The translations under genes and the position numbers were made by a program. A stretch of DNA of 34,840 nt from an uncultured Bacteroidales bacterium (GTDB lineage: Bacteria > Bacteroidota > Bacteroidia > Bacteroidales > Bacteroidaceae), in NCBI GenBank assembly GCA_937916465.1, contig CALFTK010000018.1:1-34840 (forward strand). Reading direction: 5' to 3'. The stretch's first letter is position 1, and every line of letters starts with the position of its first letter. Shown here one piece after another: positions 6,840-14,413 of the stretch. The notes beneath the pieces are model-generated. The model was not told the origin of the DNA, searched no databases, and worked only from the letters and a program-made list of their open reading frames with translations.

Positions 6840-7694
6840 ATGCAACATAGAGATTACCATTCACATACAACTGGAAATATTGGTGTGGCATTTTGGCTGA
6901 ATTTTGCATTTACAGTGATTGCGCTTATTTGTGGTTTTGCATTAAACAGCAATGCAATACTATCAGAATCCATACATAATTTAGGTTGTACTTTCACTAT
7001 TGGATCGGCTTGGTTTTTTCAATATATTTCCGGCAAGAAACAGTTTGATTCACTCAGTTTTGGCAGTGGACGAATTCCTCTGTTAGGGGCTATTATAAGT
7101 GCTATAGTTTTATCTGTAAGTTCCATTTTGGTACTTCTTGGAAGTGTATCGGCTATTGAACATAACCATACTCATGGCGATATAATGGCAGAAGGTATGA
7201 TATGGCTGTCTCTTATAGGAATACTAATAAAAGGATTGGCTGCTTATAAAACCAAAAACGCAAAAGGCGAAAACGAGAAACTGGTATCGGTACACATGTT
7301 TGCCGACACAATGGGCTGGATAGCCATACTTATTACCGGAATAATTCTGCTTTTTAAAGATGTGCCAATAATTGATTCTGCATTATCCATTGCTATTTCG
7401 GCATATATACTTGTCAATGTAGTAAATAGCTTGATAAACACCTTCAACATACTTCTAGACAGAGTCCCAACAGGATTGTCAATTAAAACAGTAAGAGAGT
7501 TGCTTTACAACATTAAGGAGATAAAAAGTATTGGAGATATAAAATTATGGAGTATTGACGGAGAACTGCATGCTGCAATAATTCAGGTCACTCCTACTGT
7601 TTATAACGAAGAGGTAAACAAAAAGATTAAGTCAGAGATTAAACAACTTCTGACTAACCTAAATATTACTGAGATATTCATTGAATTCGTTTAA
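6840..7694 (+). CDS. Cation diffusion facilitator family transporter
   Basis: A 284-aa inner-membrane CDF antiporter, probably exporting a divalent metal in exchange for protons. Hydrophobic segments lie near residues 14-34, 36-60, 78-104, 118-134, 154-172 and 175-195, followed by a cytoplasmic domain (about 200-284) typical of CDF proteins. A His-containing loop HNHTHG is at 108-113. The TM5 metal pair is intact: His152 and Asp156 in HMFAD. In TM2 the usual HxxxD reads HNLGC (His46, Cys50), so the second ligand is Cys instead of Asp, which may change metal preference. The start at 6840 is chosen because a promoter box covers the alternative start. The stop overlaps the convergent UpxY gene by 4 bases. 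Confidence 0.88.
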   Translation: MQHRDYHSHTTGNIGVAFWLNFAFTVIALICGFALNSNAILSESIHNLGCTFTIGSAWFFQYISGKKQFDSLSFGSGRIPLLGAIISAIVLSVSSILVLLGSVSAIEHNHTHGDIMAEGMIWLSLIGILIKGLAAYKTKNAKGENEKLVSVHMFADTMGWIAILITGIILLFKDVPIIDSALSIAISAYILVNVVNSLINTFNILLDRVPTGLSIKTVRELLYNIKEIKSIGDIKLWSIDGELHAAIIQVTPTVYNEEVNKKIKSEIKQLLTNLNITEIFIEFV

Positions 7695-8281
7695 GGTTTC
7701 TTATTCACCTTCTCAATATATGATAAAGGTATCTCCATTCTGGCAGTGCCTAATAAACCTAAAGCAAGAGCTATACATTTGGTACCATTTACATCAATCA
7801 GTTCGAACTCCTGATCAGCTAACGGGCCACACACTACCCTAACCAATTCACCCGGTTCAAATTGTGTAGGATCCACTACTACCGATAACGTTTCATAATC
7901 GACCATCTTTCTGAACTTGTCCATCTGATCATCGCGTATAACAACCGGAGTATGTTCAACCTTATCCATCATATAGCTCTTCAAATCATAAATGTCTTGA
8001 AGAAGTGGAATTCGTTCAGAAGGTTTGCAACGGATAAAGATATAACGCGGCATAATCATTACGTTAACGGTTTTTATCCTGTCGCTCCACTGCTTTTTCT
8101 TTTTCTGCATTGGCAGATAGTATTCAACTCCCTTTTTCGCCAGTTTATCGGCTACCCTCTGTTCGTGACAATACTGAACATATCCTACAAACCAATGTTT
8201 TGTAGAATAATAGGTTTCACTATTTTCAGCCTGATCTAAAGGAACCAGTCTTTTTGGAATAAGGCTATCACTATTTTTCAT
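7691..8281 (-). CDS. UpxY-type transcription antiterminator (NusG paralog)
   Basis: A 196-aa NusG-family protein. After a short polar leader, residues 28-125 form an NGN domain (KHWFVGYVQYCHEQRVADKL ... MPRYIFIRCKPSE). Residues about 142-190 form a KOW-type domain (FEPGELVRVVCGPLADQEFEL). It is distinct from the housekeeping NusG at 32375-32917 in this window and fits the UpxY group, which in Bacteroides keeps RNA polymerase elongating through capsule operons by recognising a leader near the promoter. It follows the CapD-like gene by 16 nt in the same transcript. Nothing is co-directional downstream: the next gene is convergent and overlaps by 4 bases. This is therefore an orphan arrangement, and its target must be elsewhere or upstream. 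Confidence 0.85.
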   Translation of the reverse strand: MKNSDSLIPKRLVPLDQAENSETYYSTKHWFVGYVQYCHEQRVADKLAKKGVEYYLPMQKKKKQWSDRIKTVNVMIMPRYIFIRCKPSERIPLLQDIYDLKSYMMDKVEHTPVVIRDDQMDKFRKMVDYETLSVVVDPTQFEPGELVRVVCGPLADQEFELIDVNGTKCIALALGLLGTARMEIPLSYIEKVNKKP

Positions 8282-8297
8282 AATGGTCTATTTAGCC

Positions 8298-10223
8298 TTA
8301 CTCTTTGTCGTAGATTTCAAATCTGGAGTTTTTCGACTTAAATTCCGGTACTGTTTCTTTCATCAACATTACCATATCCGGAATATATACATCTACTGCC
8401 AATTTTTCCAAACGTTCAAAAATAATCCTTATTTCTGCATAATCGTATTCGCGCACGCGAGCTACTCTAATTCTGTCATGCGATGTAGGATCTGTATTTT
8501 CAGTCGTTGAAAGGACCTCTTCATAGAGTTTTTCACCCGGACGCAAACCGGTAAATACAATCTGTATATCCTTTTCCGGTACAAGTCCGGCAAGTTCAAT
8601 CATTCTACGCGCCAAATCCACTATTTTTACCGGAGTACCCATATCGAATACAACTATCTGATTTCCTGTAGAAATTGTTGCAGCCTCCATTACCAAACGA
8701 CAGGCTTCAGGAATAGTCATAAAGAAACGATTAATTTCCGGATCTGTAACAGTAACAGGACCACCACACTCTATCTGCTTGCGGAATCTTGGTATAACAG
8801 AACCATTTGAACCCAATACATTACCAAATCTGGTTGTGACAAACTTAGTGTTACCCTTAACTTTACCGGTAGCCACTGCAAGGCCTAATGACTGCACGTA
8901 AATTTCAGCCAATCGCTTTGTACATCCCATAATGTTGGTTGGGTTTACAGCCTTATCTGTGCTTACCATAACCATCATACTAATGCCATATTCCAAGCAC
9001 TTATCAGCAACATTCTTAGAACCTATTACATTGACATGAACAGCTTCACATGGATTCTCCTCCATTAAAGGCACATGCTTATAAGCAGCTGCATGGAACA
9101 CTACTGCCGGATGATGTTCACGGAATACATAATCCAATCTATCTAAACTACGCACATCACCAATAATTGGAATGAAATTCAAATCGGGACAGGTATCTTC
9201 AAGTTCCAACCTAATATTGTGCATAGGAGTTTCGGCATTATCGAACAACACCAATTTACTAACACCCATTTTAGATAACTGTCTGCAAAGTTCAGAACCA
9301 ATAGAACCTGCTGCACCTGTTACCAGAACTGTTTTACCTGCAAAATTCTCTTTTATCTTATCAATTGAAATCTCTATCTCCGAACGGCCTAACAGATCTT
9401 CTATCTTTATTTCACGTACTCTGTAGTGCAACAGATTGTTTCCTTCCACTTCATTGATACTTGGAACAACCAATATCTTTATATTGAGTGTTGTAGCCAT
9501 CTGGATAAGATTGTCCTGTTCTGACTGAGCATCTTGTTCTGTTGTAAACAAGATTCCATTCAATCCCAAATCGGTGGCCAGTTCTGTCAACTCTTCTTCA
9601 TTCTTGGCCTGATACACTTTGAAATTGGATATTCTCAGACGCTTTTCCGAAGGCGATGAACTGATAAATCCAATTATATCGTAATGAGAAGAATCAAGCA
9701 AACGGGTTATAACAGCTATTGATTTTTCATGGGTTCCGTAAACCAAAATGCGTGTCCTGTTGAGACGTTCTCTCATCTTCGATTTGAAAAGATCATATCC
9801 TACAATCATAAAGAGTCTTACAACCACAAGCATCAAGAATGTAAAAATTGCATCGAGCAACATTAACCACAGAATGTCTGTTAAAGTAATATCTTCAACT
9901 ATAAACACAATTGCTCCCAACATCACTTCAGAAAGGCATACTACCGAAACCAATTTAGCCATGTCTCGCATAGTAGAGTGGCGAATAATAACTCTATAAC
10001 TCCTTGTAATTACTGAAGCTACGCCAAATAACACCGCTGTTGCAACACACCACTGAACAATAATAAATGGAGTAACCCCTGCCCCATTATTTGTTCCACT
10101 GATAGCCAAAAGCATTAACAGTGATGCCAATACGGATAACAATATATCCAATACGAATACAACCCTTGTATTCAAGTACTGCGAAAGAATCTCGCTACAC
10201 TTCTTAATAAAACTTTTTTTCAC
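8298..10223 (-). CDS. Membrane-bound CapD/FlaA1-type nucleotide-sugar 4,6-dehydratase
   Basis: A 641-aa protein of the WbpM/PglF/CapD class, which converts UDP-GlcNAc-type sugars to 4-keto-6-deoxy intermediates for surface polysaccharide or glycan synthesis. Four N-terminal membrane segments lie near residues 21-41, 51-71, 91-109 and 116-141. A CoA-binding-like Rossmann unit follows (about 157-260, ILVYGTHEKS), then the catalytic SDR domain with VTGAAGSIGSEL at 301-312. The catalytic region VSTDKAVNPTNIMGCTKR has Asp423-Lys424 and Met432 to Lys436, with Met in place of the usual SDR Tyr, as is normal for this group. It is the first gene of a two-gene unit with the UpxY paralog. A 4-keto sugar from this enzyme could feed the DegT aminotransferase encoded nearby (inference). 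Confidence 0.9.
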   Translation of the reverse strand: MKKSFIKKCSEILSQYLNTRVVFVLDILLSVLASLLMLLAISGTNNGAGVTPFIIVQWCVATAVLFGVASVITRSYRVIIRHSTMRDMAKLVSVVCLSEVMLGAIVFIVEDITLTDILWLMLLDAIFTFLMLVVVRLFMIVGYDLFKSKMRERLNRTRILVYGTHEKSIAVITRLLDSSHYDIIGFISSSPSEKRLRISNFKVYQAKNEEELTELATDLGLNGILFTTEQDAQSEQDNLIQMATTLNIKILVVPSINEVEGNNLLHYRVREIKIEDLLGRSEIEISIDKIKENFAGKTVLVTGAAGSIGSELCRQLSKMGVSKLVLFDNAETPMHNIRLELEDTCPDLNFIPIIGDVRSLDRLDYVFREHHPAVVFHAAAYKHVPLMEENPCEAVHVNVIGSKNVADKCLEYGISMMVMVSTDKAVNPTNIMGCTKRLAEIYVQSLGLAVATGKVKGNTKFVTTRFGNVLGSNGSVIPRFRKQIECGGPVTVTDPEINRFFMTIPEACRLVMEAATISTGNQIVVFDMGTPVKIVDLARRMIELAGLVPEKDIQIVFTGLRPGEKLYEEVLSTTENTDPTSHDRIRVARVREYDYAEIRIIFERLEKLAVDVYIPDMVMLMKETVPEFKSKNSRFEIYDKE

Positions 10224-10260
10224 GATGCTACTACAATTGAATTAGGAACCAACCTTTTGG

Positions 10261-10292
10261 CAAAGGTCAACAATTTTTATTTTATCTCCAAA
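10261..10292 (-). promoter_or_regulatory. Promoter of the capD-like/upxY-like unit
   Basis: On the minus strand TTTG (10292-10289), 20 nt, then GACCTTTG (10268-10261). The spacing is ideal for a Bacteroidota promoter, with one mismatch in the TA of the -7 element. The start codon is 37 bases downstream of the box. Confidence 0.5.
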
Positions 10293-10394
10293 CATTTTTT
10301 ATAAAAAACAATATTAACCCGCAATATTATTTGCTTCCAAAGAATGTTTATGTGAAATATTGTTAATTTAAGAGACTCTTACCCATTCAAACAC

Positions 10395-10402
10395 TATCTT
10401 TG
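10395..10402 (+). promoter_or_regulatory. -7 promoter box of the cyclophilin-phosphatase unit
   Basis: TATCTTTG matches TAnnTTTG exactly, 20 bases before the ATG at 10423. No clean -33 TTTG is visible. Confidence 0.55.
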
Positions 10403-10422
10403 CGAAATAATAGACAAATTGT

Positions 10423-11271
10423 ATGAAACCAAAATTTATAGTATTTTTAATCATTATGGCAGCAACTATCAATTCCTGCAATGGCAATAATGTTCAAAAT
10501 GCCAGTGCCCAATCACAGGAACCTGAAACAAAAGTGTTAATCAAAACTACAGAAGGTGATATTAGCATAAAACTTTACAATGAAACTCCCAGCCACAGAG
10601 ATAATTTTATTAAGTTGGTAGAAGAGCAATACTACGACAGCACTCTATTCCATCGCGTAATCCGCGACTTCATGGTACAGGCTGGAGATCCTGATTCAAA
10701 GACCGCAGGTAAAGGAGAAAGATTAGGTTCAGGAGGACCTGACTACACATTGCCGGCAGAATTTGTTTATCCGCAATATTTTCATAAGTATGGAGCACTG
10801 AGCGCAGCCAGACAGGCCGACCAGGTGAATCCACAAAGAAGATCATCCGGTTCGCAATTCTACATAGTAACCGGTAAAAAGTACAAAGAACGCGACTTGC
10901 AACAAATGGAAGTACAGTTGGCAGAACAGGAGTTACAGAGTATTTTCAACAATCTTTGCATACAAAACAGAGATACTATTATGAAACTACAACAAGCTTC
11001 CGACAATGCAGGCCTGAAACAATTACAGGAAAAACTCATAGCAGAAACAGAAGCGATTTCTGCCGAAAAGGGTGGTTTCCATTTCACAGCAGAACAGATA
11101 GAGACTTATACTACTGTTGGCGGCACACCATTTTTGGACAATCAGTACACCGTATTTGGTGAAGTTACAGATGGTATGGATGTGGTTGAAAAGATACAGA
11201 AAGCAACAACCGACGGAAGTGACAGACCTATTAGAGATATAAGGATATTGACAATGGAATTAGTTAAATAA
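10423..11271 (+). CDS. Cyclophilin-type peptidylprolyl isomerase lipoprotein
   Basis: A 282-aa protein with a lipoprotein signal (hydrophobic 4-15, lipobox INSC, Cys19), so an envelope-anchored foldase facing the periplasm is expected. The cyclophilin core begins near residue 37 (VLIKTTEGDISIKLYNETPSHRDNF). It contains the active-site FHRVIRDFMVQAGDP with Arg78, then SSGSQFYIVTGK at 141-151. The core is interrupted by about 80 residues (152-232), rich in Glu/Gln and probably helical, before the last strand YTVFGEVTDGMDVVEKI (242-258). Multi-domain cyclophilins of this type are common in Bacteroidota. It is 15 nt upstream of the alkaline phosphatase gene, so the two are likely co-transcribed. 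Confidence 0.9.
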   Translation: MKPKFIVFLIIMAATINSCNGNNVQNASAQSQEPETKVLIKTTEGDISIKLYNETPSHRDNFIKLVEEQYYDSTLFHRVIRDFMVQAGDPDSKTAGKGERLGSGGPDYTLPAEFVYPQYFHKYGALSAARQADQVNPQRRSSGSQFYIVTGKKYKERDLQQMEVQLAEQELQSIFNNLCIQNRDTIMKLQQASDNAGLKQLQEKLIAETEAISAEKGGFHFTAEQIETYTTVGGTPFLDNQYTVFGEVTDGMDVVEKIQKATTDGSDRPIRDIRILTMELVK

Positions 11272-11286
11272 CAACCAATTACAATT

Positions 11287-12681
11287 ATGAAAAAGAGTTT
11301 TTTATTGACATTTACACTTACCTTCTGTATTCTTACAGCAGGAGCCAGAGTTCCTAAATATGTCTTCTATTTTATTGGAGACGGTATGGGTACCAACGAA
11401 GTTTTGGCTACTCAAATGTATCTGGCTGACATAGAAGGAACTATTGGTTACAAACCTCTGTGTTTTGCACAGTTCCCTTACACCGGTATGGCATTTACAT
11501 ACGCAGCCAATACCTTTATTACAGATAGTGCAGCTGCCGGAACAGCACTTTCAACCGGTAAAAAGACAAACAGCGGAGTTTTAGGTATGCTTCCCGACAA
11601 AGAGAGTGCAGCAGAGACTATAGCAGAGATGGCCAAAAAAGCCGGCAAACGCGTTGGTATAGGTACAACAGTATGCATTAACCATGCTACACCCGGTGCA
11701 TTCTATGCACACCAGCCATCACGCAATAACTACCATGCCATTAGCACGCAGTTGGCAGAATCAGATTTCGACTACTTTGGTGGCGGCCACTTCAGTTCCG
11801 CCTATGACAGAAGATTTGACGACGGTGGTTCTTACAAAGTAGCAAAAGATAATGGTTACACTATTGCTATGGGTTATGACGAATACAAAGCCAATGCAGA
11901 ATCTTCTGAAAAGATGATACTGTTCCCACAGCAGGAAGGTATGGAATCATTAAAATTCAAAATTGATCGTAACGAAGATGACCTTACACTCGCTCAGGTC
12001 ACTGAGGCTGCCATAGATTTCCTGATGAAAGAGCCCAAAAAAGGATTCTTCATTATGATGGAAGGTGGAAAAATAGACCACAGCGGACATGGTAATGATG
12101 CTGCTACCGACATTCAAGAGGTAATAGATTTTGATAATGCCATTAAAGTTGCCTACGATTTCTACTTAAAACATAAGAAAGAGACTTTGATTGTTGTAAC
12201 TGCCGACCACGAAACAGGTGGTATGAGCATGGGCAATGGAGAATACAGAATGAACTTGAAGGTTCTTCAGCATCAGAATATGAGTGAAGATGCATTTAGT
12301 TCACATTTGGAACAGTTAGGTCGCGAAGTGGGTGATGTTCTAACTTGGGAAGAGGTAGAAGCAGAACTTAAAGAACACTTCGGTTTCTGGGACAAAATCA
12401 AACTTAGCAAAAATCAGGAGAACCGCTTACGTTCTGCATACGTTGAAACATTTGGAATGGGAGAAAGCGAAAAGAAAGCTGAAGAGTACTATAAAGTTGA
12501 CAAGCTTTCCGATTTGGCAGTACAGATTATTAGTGAAATTGCACAGGTTGGATGGTCTTCGGGTGCACACACTGCAGCATATGTCCCAGTATATGCTATT
12601 GGTGTAGGTGCTGAAAACTTCACCGGACAGATGGACAATACTGATATCCCAACCAAAATTATTGAAATAGCAAACTATTAA
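11287..12681 (+). CDS. Alkaline phosphatase (PhoA superfamily), secreted
   Basis: A 464-aa metal-dependent phosphomonoesterase with a cleavable signal peptide (MKKSFLLTFTLTFCILTAGA, likely cut near residue 20). It keeps the PhoA-type active site: GDGMG with Asp32 for metal binding, and TDSAAAGTALSTG with nucleophile Ser81. MMEGGKIDHSGHGND supplies the Glu, Asp and His metal ligands. TADHETGGM supplies the Asp-His pair, and the C-terminal GWSSGAHTAAYVPVYAIG has the last His. It would release phosphate from organic esters in the periplasm. It follows the cyclophilin lipoprotein by 15 nt and ends 4 nt before the convergent HhH gene. Confidence 0.92.
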   Translation: MKKSFLLTFTLTFCILTAGARVPKYVFYFIGDGMGTNEVLATQMYLADIEGTIGYKPLCFAQFPYTGMAFTYAANTFITDSAAAGTALSTGKKTNSGVLGMLPDKESAAETIAEMAKKAGKRVGIGTTVCINHATPGAFYAHQPSRNNYHAISTQLAESDFDYFGGGHFSSAYDRRFDDGGSYKVAKDNGYTIAMGYDEYKANAESSEKMILFPQQEGMESLKFKIDRNEDDLTLAQVTEAAIDFLMKEPKKGFFIMMEGGKIDHSGHGNDAATDIQEVIDFDNAIKVAYDFYLKHKKETLIVVTADHETGGMSMGNGEYRMNLKVLQHQNMSEDAFSSHLEQLGREVGDVLTWEEVEAELKEHFGFWDKIKLSKNQENRLRSAYVETFGMGESEKKAEEYYKVDKLSDLAVQIISEIAQVGWSSGAHTAAYVPVYAIGVGAENFTGQMDNTDIPTKIIEIANY

Positions 12682-12685
12682 TATT

Positions 12686-13441
12686 CTATTCAAAAAGAAT
12701 ATAAGGTTCTAAACGAATAAGGTCCTGCTCGGTAAACTCATCAATCAGAGTAAGTTGAGCAGGGCTTTTTATATTCCCCTCTGAACGTCGATAATCAACA
12801 ATAGCTTTGGCCTGATAAAAACTTATGTATGGATGATTTCTCAGTTTTGTCAAAGAGGACCTGTTTATATCTATTTTTCTGATAGGGATAGTGTCTGTTA
12901 CTACAAACCATTGTAAAACCGAATCAGGAATACCATCTATCTCCTTTAACTGCTGAACATCTGCATATCCACCCAACAGATTCCTGAATTCAACAATCCT
13001 TTTGGCATAATACGGACCGATACCCGGCAATAAAGTCAATGCAGCAGAATCCAATGAATTCAAATCTACAGCAGACACCGGAATCTGTTTTTTTCTATAA
13101 ACATGAAAGCCTATAGTTGCTGTATCTTTTTCACTTTCAACGCTCTTCACAAATGATGTATCTTTTTTGATAGTATTTGTGCGTGTTGATTTGCTATATG
13201 AGGGTTCCTTTTTACGAACAGAGTATGTATTTCGTTGTTTCTCTGTATAATGACGCTTTTCCTTCACTGTATCAGTTGTTATAAACAATGAATCTGTTCC
13301 CGAAACCAGTTCAACCGGGTAAGGTCTGTCTATCATTACACGCAAAATGTTAACAAATACAATTATTAACAACAGAATAAAAGCTGCAACTCTATCCGAT
13401 TTTGAAAAATAAAAATAATCGCCTCTAAATATCTTTTTCAT
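12686..13441 (-). CDS. Membrane-anchored helix-hairpin-helix (ComEA-like) protein
   Basis: A 251-aa protein with a single N-terminal membrane segment (about 18-37), a charged, Thr/Lys-rich low-complexity linker (about 50-120), and two C-terminal HhH units. The first, at 126-180, contains LPGIGPYYAKRIVEFR, the classic Gly-Ile-Gly DNA-binding hairpin. The second, at 190-246 (DINRSSLTKLRNHPYISFYQ), is more degenerate. The topology suggests a tethered DNA-binding domain outside the cytoplasmic membrane, as in the competence protein ComEA, but no other competence gene is present here, so uptake is only a possibility. It is monocistronic, convergent with the phosphatase gene and divergent from the VanZ-like gene. 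Confidence 0.82.
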   Translation of the reverse strand: MKKIFRGDYFYFSKSDRVAAFILLLIIVFVNILRVMIDRPYPVELVSGTDSLFITTDTVKEKRHYTEKQRNTYSVRKKEPSYSKSTRTNTIKKDTSFVKSVESEKDTATIGFHVYRKKQIPVSAVDLNSLDSAALTLLPGIGPYYAKRIVEFRNLLGGYADVQQLKEIDGIPDSVLQWFVVTDTIPIRKIDINRSSLTKLRNHPYISFYQAKAIVDYRRSEGNIKSPAQLTLIDEFTEQDLIRLEPYILFE

Positions 13442-13500
13442 AGTCTATTGTGTGTTTACTAAAATTATGTGCAATAATACAATTTATCCTCAAGAATAAC

Positions 13501-13508
13501 TAATTTTG
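13501..13508 (+). promoter_or_regulatory. -7 promoter box of the VanZ-like gene
   Basis: TAATTTTG matches TAnnTTTG exactly, 21 bases before the ATG at 13530. It covers the alternative TTG start at 13506, which supports the shorter protein. Confidence 0.5.
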
Positions 13509-13529
13509 CAAGGAAATAAACATGAAACA

Positions 13530-13916
13530 ATGAAAAGAATATTCACCACATACCCATTGACCATCCTTATTTTAGCAATCATACTGTTTTTATCACTATT
13601 CAATCCACCTGAAACTGAGATTAAAACCATTACAAATATTGACAAACTGGCACATATCTGTATGTATGGAGGATTTGAACTGATTTTATGGAGTGAATAT
13701 CTTAAACACCACAATACATTAAGCGGAAAGAAACTTGTTCTTTTAGCCATAGTTGCCCCCATTTTATATAGTGGAAGTATGGAACTTGCCCAACTATACC
13801 TTACAAATAACAGAAGTGGAGAGTGGATGGATATGGTGGCTAATACAATTGGTGTAATTACAGGTGCAGCTGCCGGATATTTTGTAATAAGACCTATACT
13901 ATGGAGAAAAAAATAG
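13530..13916 (+). CDS. VanZ-like family membrane protein
   Basis: A small 128-aa integral membrane protein of the VanZ-like family, with about four hydrophobic segments (near 8-24, 38-54, 68-84 and 100-122). The family signature DKLAHICMYGGFE in the middle and NRSGEWMDMVANTIGVITGA near the C terminus are both present. VanZ gives low-level teicoplanin resistance in enterococci, but for most homologs, including those in Gram-negative bacteria, the function is not known and no resistance should be inferred. The ATG at 13530 is chosen because the longer TTG start lies inside the promoter box. The stop codon lies in a hairpin shared with the convergent CYTH gene. Confidence 0.8.
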   Translation: MKRIFTTYPLTILILAIILFLSLFNPPETEIKTITNIDKLAHICMYGGFELILWSEYLKHHNTLSGKKLVLLAIVAPILYSGSMELAQLYLTNNRSGEWMDMVANTIGVITGAAAGYFVIRPILWRKK

Positions 13917-13942
13917 AGCCAGACACTATTCTGTCCAGCTCT
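13907..13942 (-). terminator. Intrinsic terminator holding the stop codons of both flanking genes
   Basis: The inverted repeat is AGAGC (13915-13919) with GCTCT (13938-13942), plus GACA (13922-13925) with TGTC (13932-13935), separated by small CA/CA bulges and a 6-nt loop. On the minus strand the hairpin is followed by A and seven Ts (complement of 13907-13913), giving a good terminator for prfB-CYTH. The CYTH stop (13926-13928) is in or next to the loop, and the VanZ stop (13914-13916) is at the base. Confidence 0.75.
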
Positions 13943-14402
13943 TATAAGGATTTGTTGTTAAATATGCATTGTAATAACGTCTATCACCTGTAACCTCCTT
14001 TCCTATAAATGATGGTTTTTCAAAAGGTTCATTCTCTGATTGTAATTCAACTTCGGCAATAACAAGACCTTCGTTTTCTCCAAAAAATTCGTCTATCTCA
14101 AATACATGAGGGCCTGAATGAACCAGATACCTCCTTTTCTCTATTATCTTTCCCTGTGATAATTTTAACAACTCGCGTGCATCCTCAACAGATATCTGAT
14201 GATTCCATTCATAACGGCTCATACCCTTGCTGTCAGATGGACCCTTTATTGTCATTACAGCCTCTGTATCAGTAATACGCACCCTCACCGAAACACCATT
14301 TTCGTGGGCAATATAACCTTGTACCATATCGTAAAAGCTATATGCTGCACTTTTATACGCAGATGACGTTACCAGAAACTTTCTCTCTATCTCTATAGCC
14401 AT
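13926..14402 (-). CDS. CYTH domain triphosphate-tunnel protein
   Basis: A 158-aa single-domain CYTH protein. The hallmark ExExK is EIERK at residues 4-8. It is followed by alternating Arg/Lys/Glu strands (SVRVRITDTEAVMTIKGP, EIDEFFGENEGLVIAEVELQ) that line the triphosphate tunnel. Small bacterial members usually hydrolyse inorganic triphosphate or act as adenylate cyclase-like enzymes. Without the CHAD domain and with this size, an inorganic triphosphatase is the most likely activity (inference). It follows prfB by 11 nt and probably shares its transcript, which ends at the hairpin at 13907-13942. Confidence 0.85.
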   Translation of the reverse strand: MAIEIERKFLVTSSAYKSAAYSFYDMVQGYIAHENGVSVRVRITDTEAVMTIKGPSDSKGMSRYEWNHQISVEDARELLKLSQGKIIEKRRYLVHSGPHVFEIDEFFGENEGLVIAEVELQSENEPFEKPSFIGKEVTGDRRYYNAYLTTNPYKSWTE

Positions 14403-14413
14403 TATTCTCTGCT

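Noticed and set aside
12681..12702. ATATTC/GAATAT inverted repeat at the phosphatase/HhH junction
   Set aside because: Only six AT-rich pairs and no T tract; too weak to call a terminator.
13530..13916. Teicoplanin resistance gene vanZ
   Set aside because: Only the VanZ-like fold is shared; there is no van cluster, and glycopeptides rarely reach the target in Gram-negative cells.
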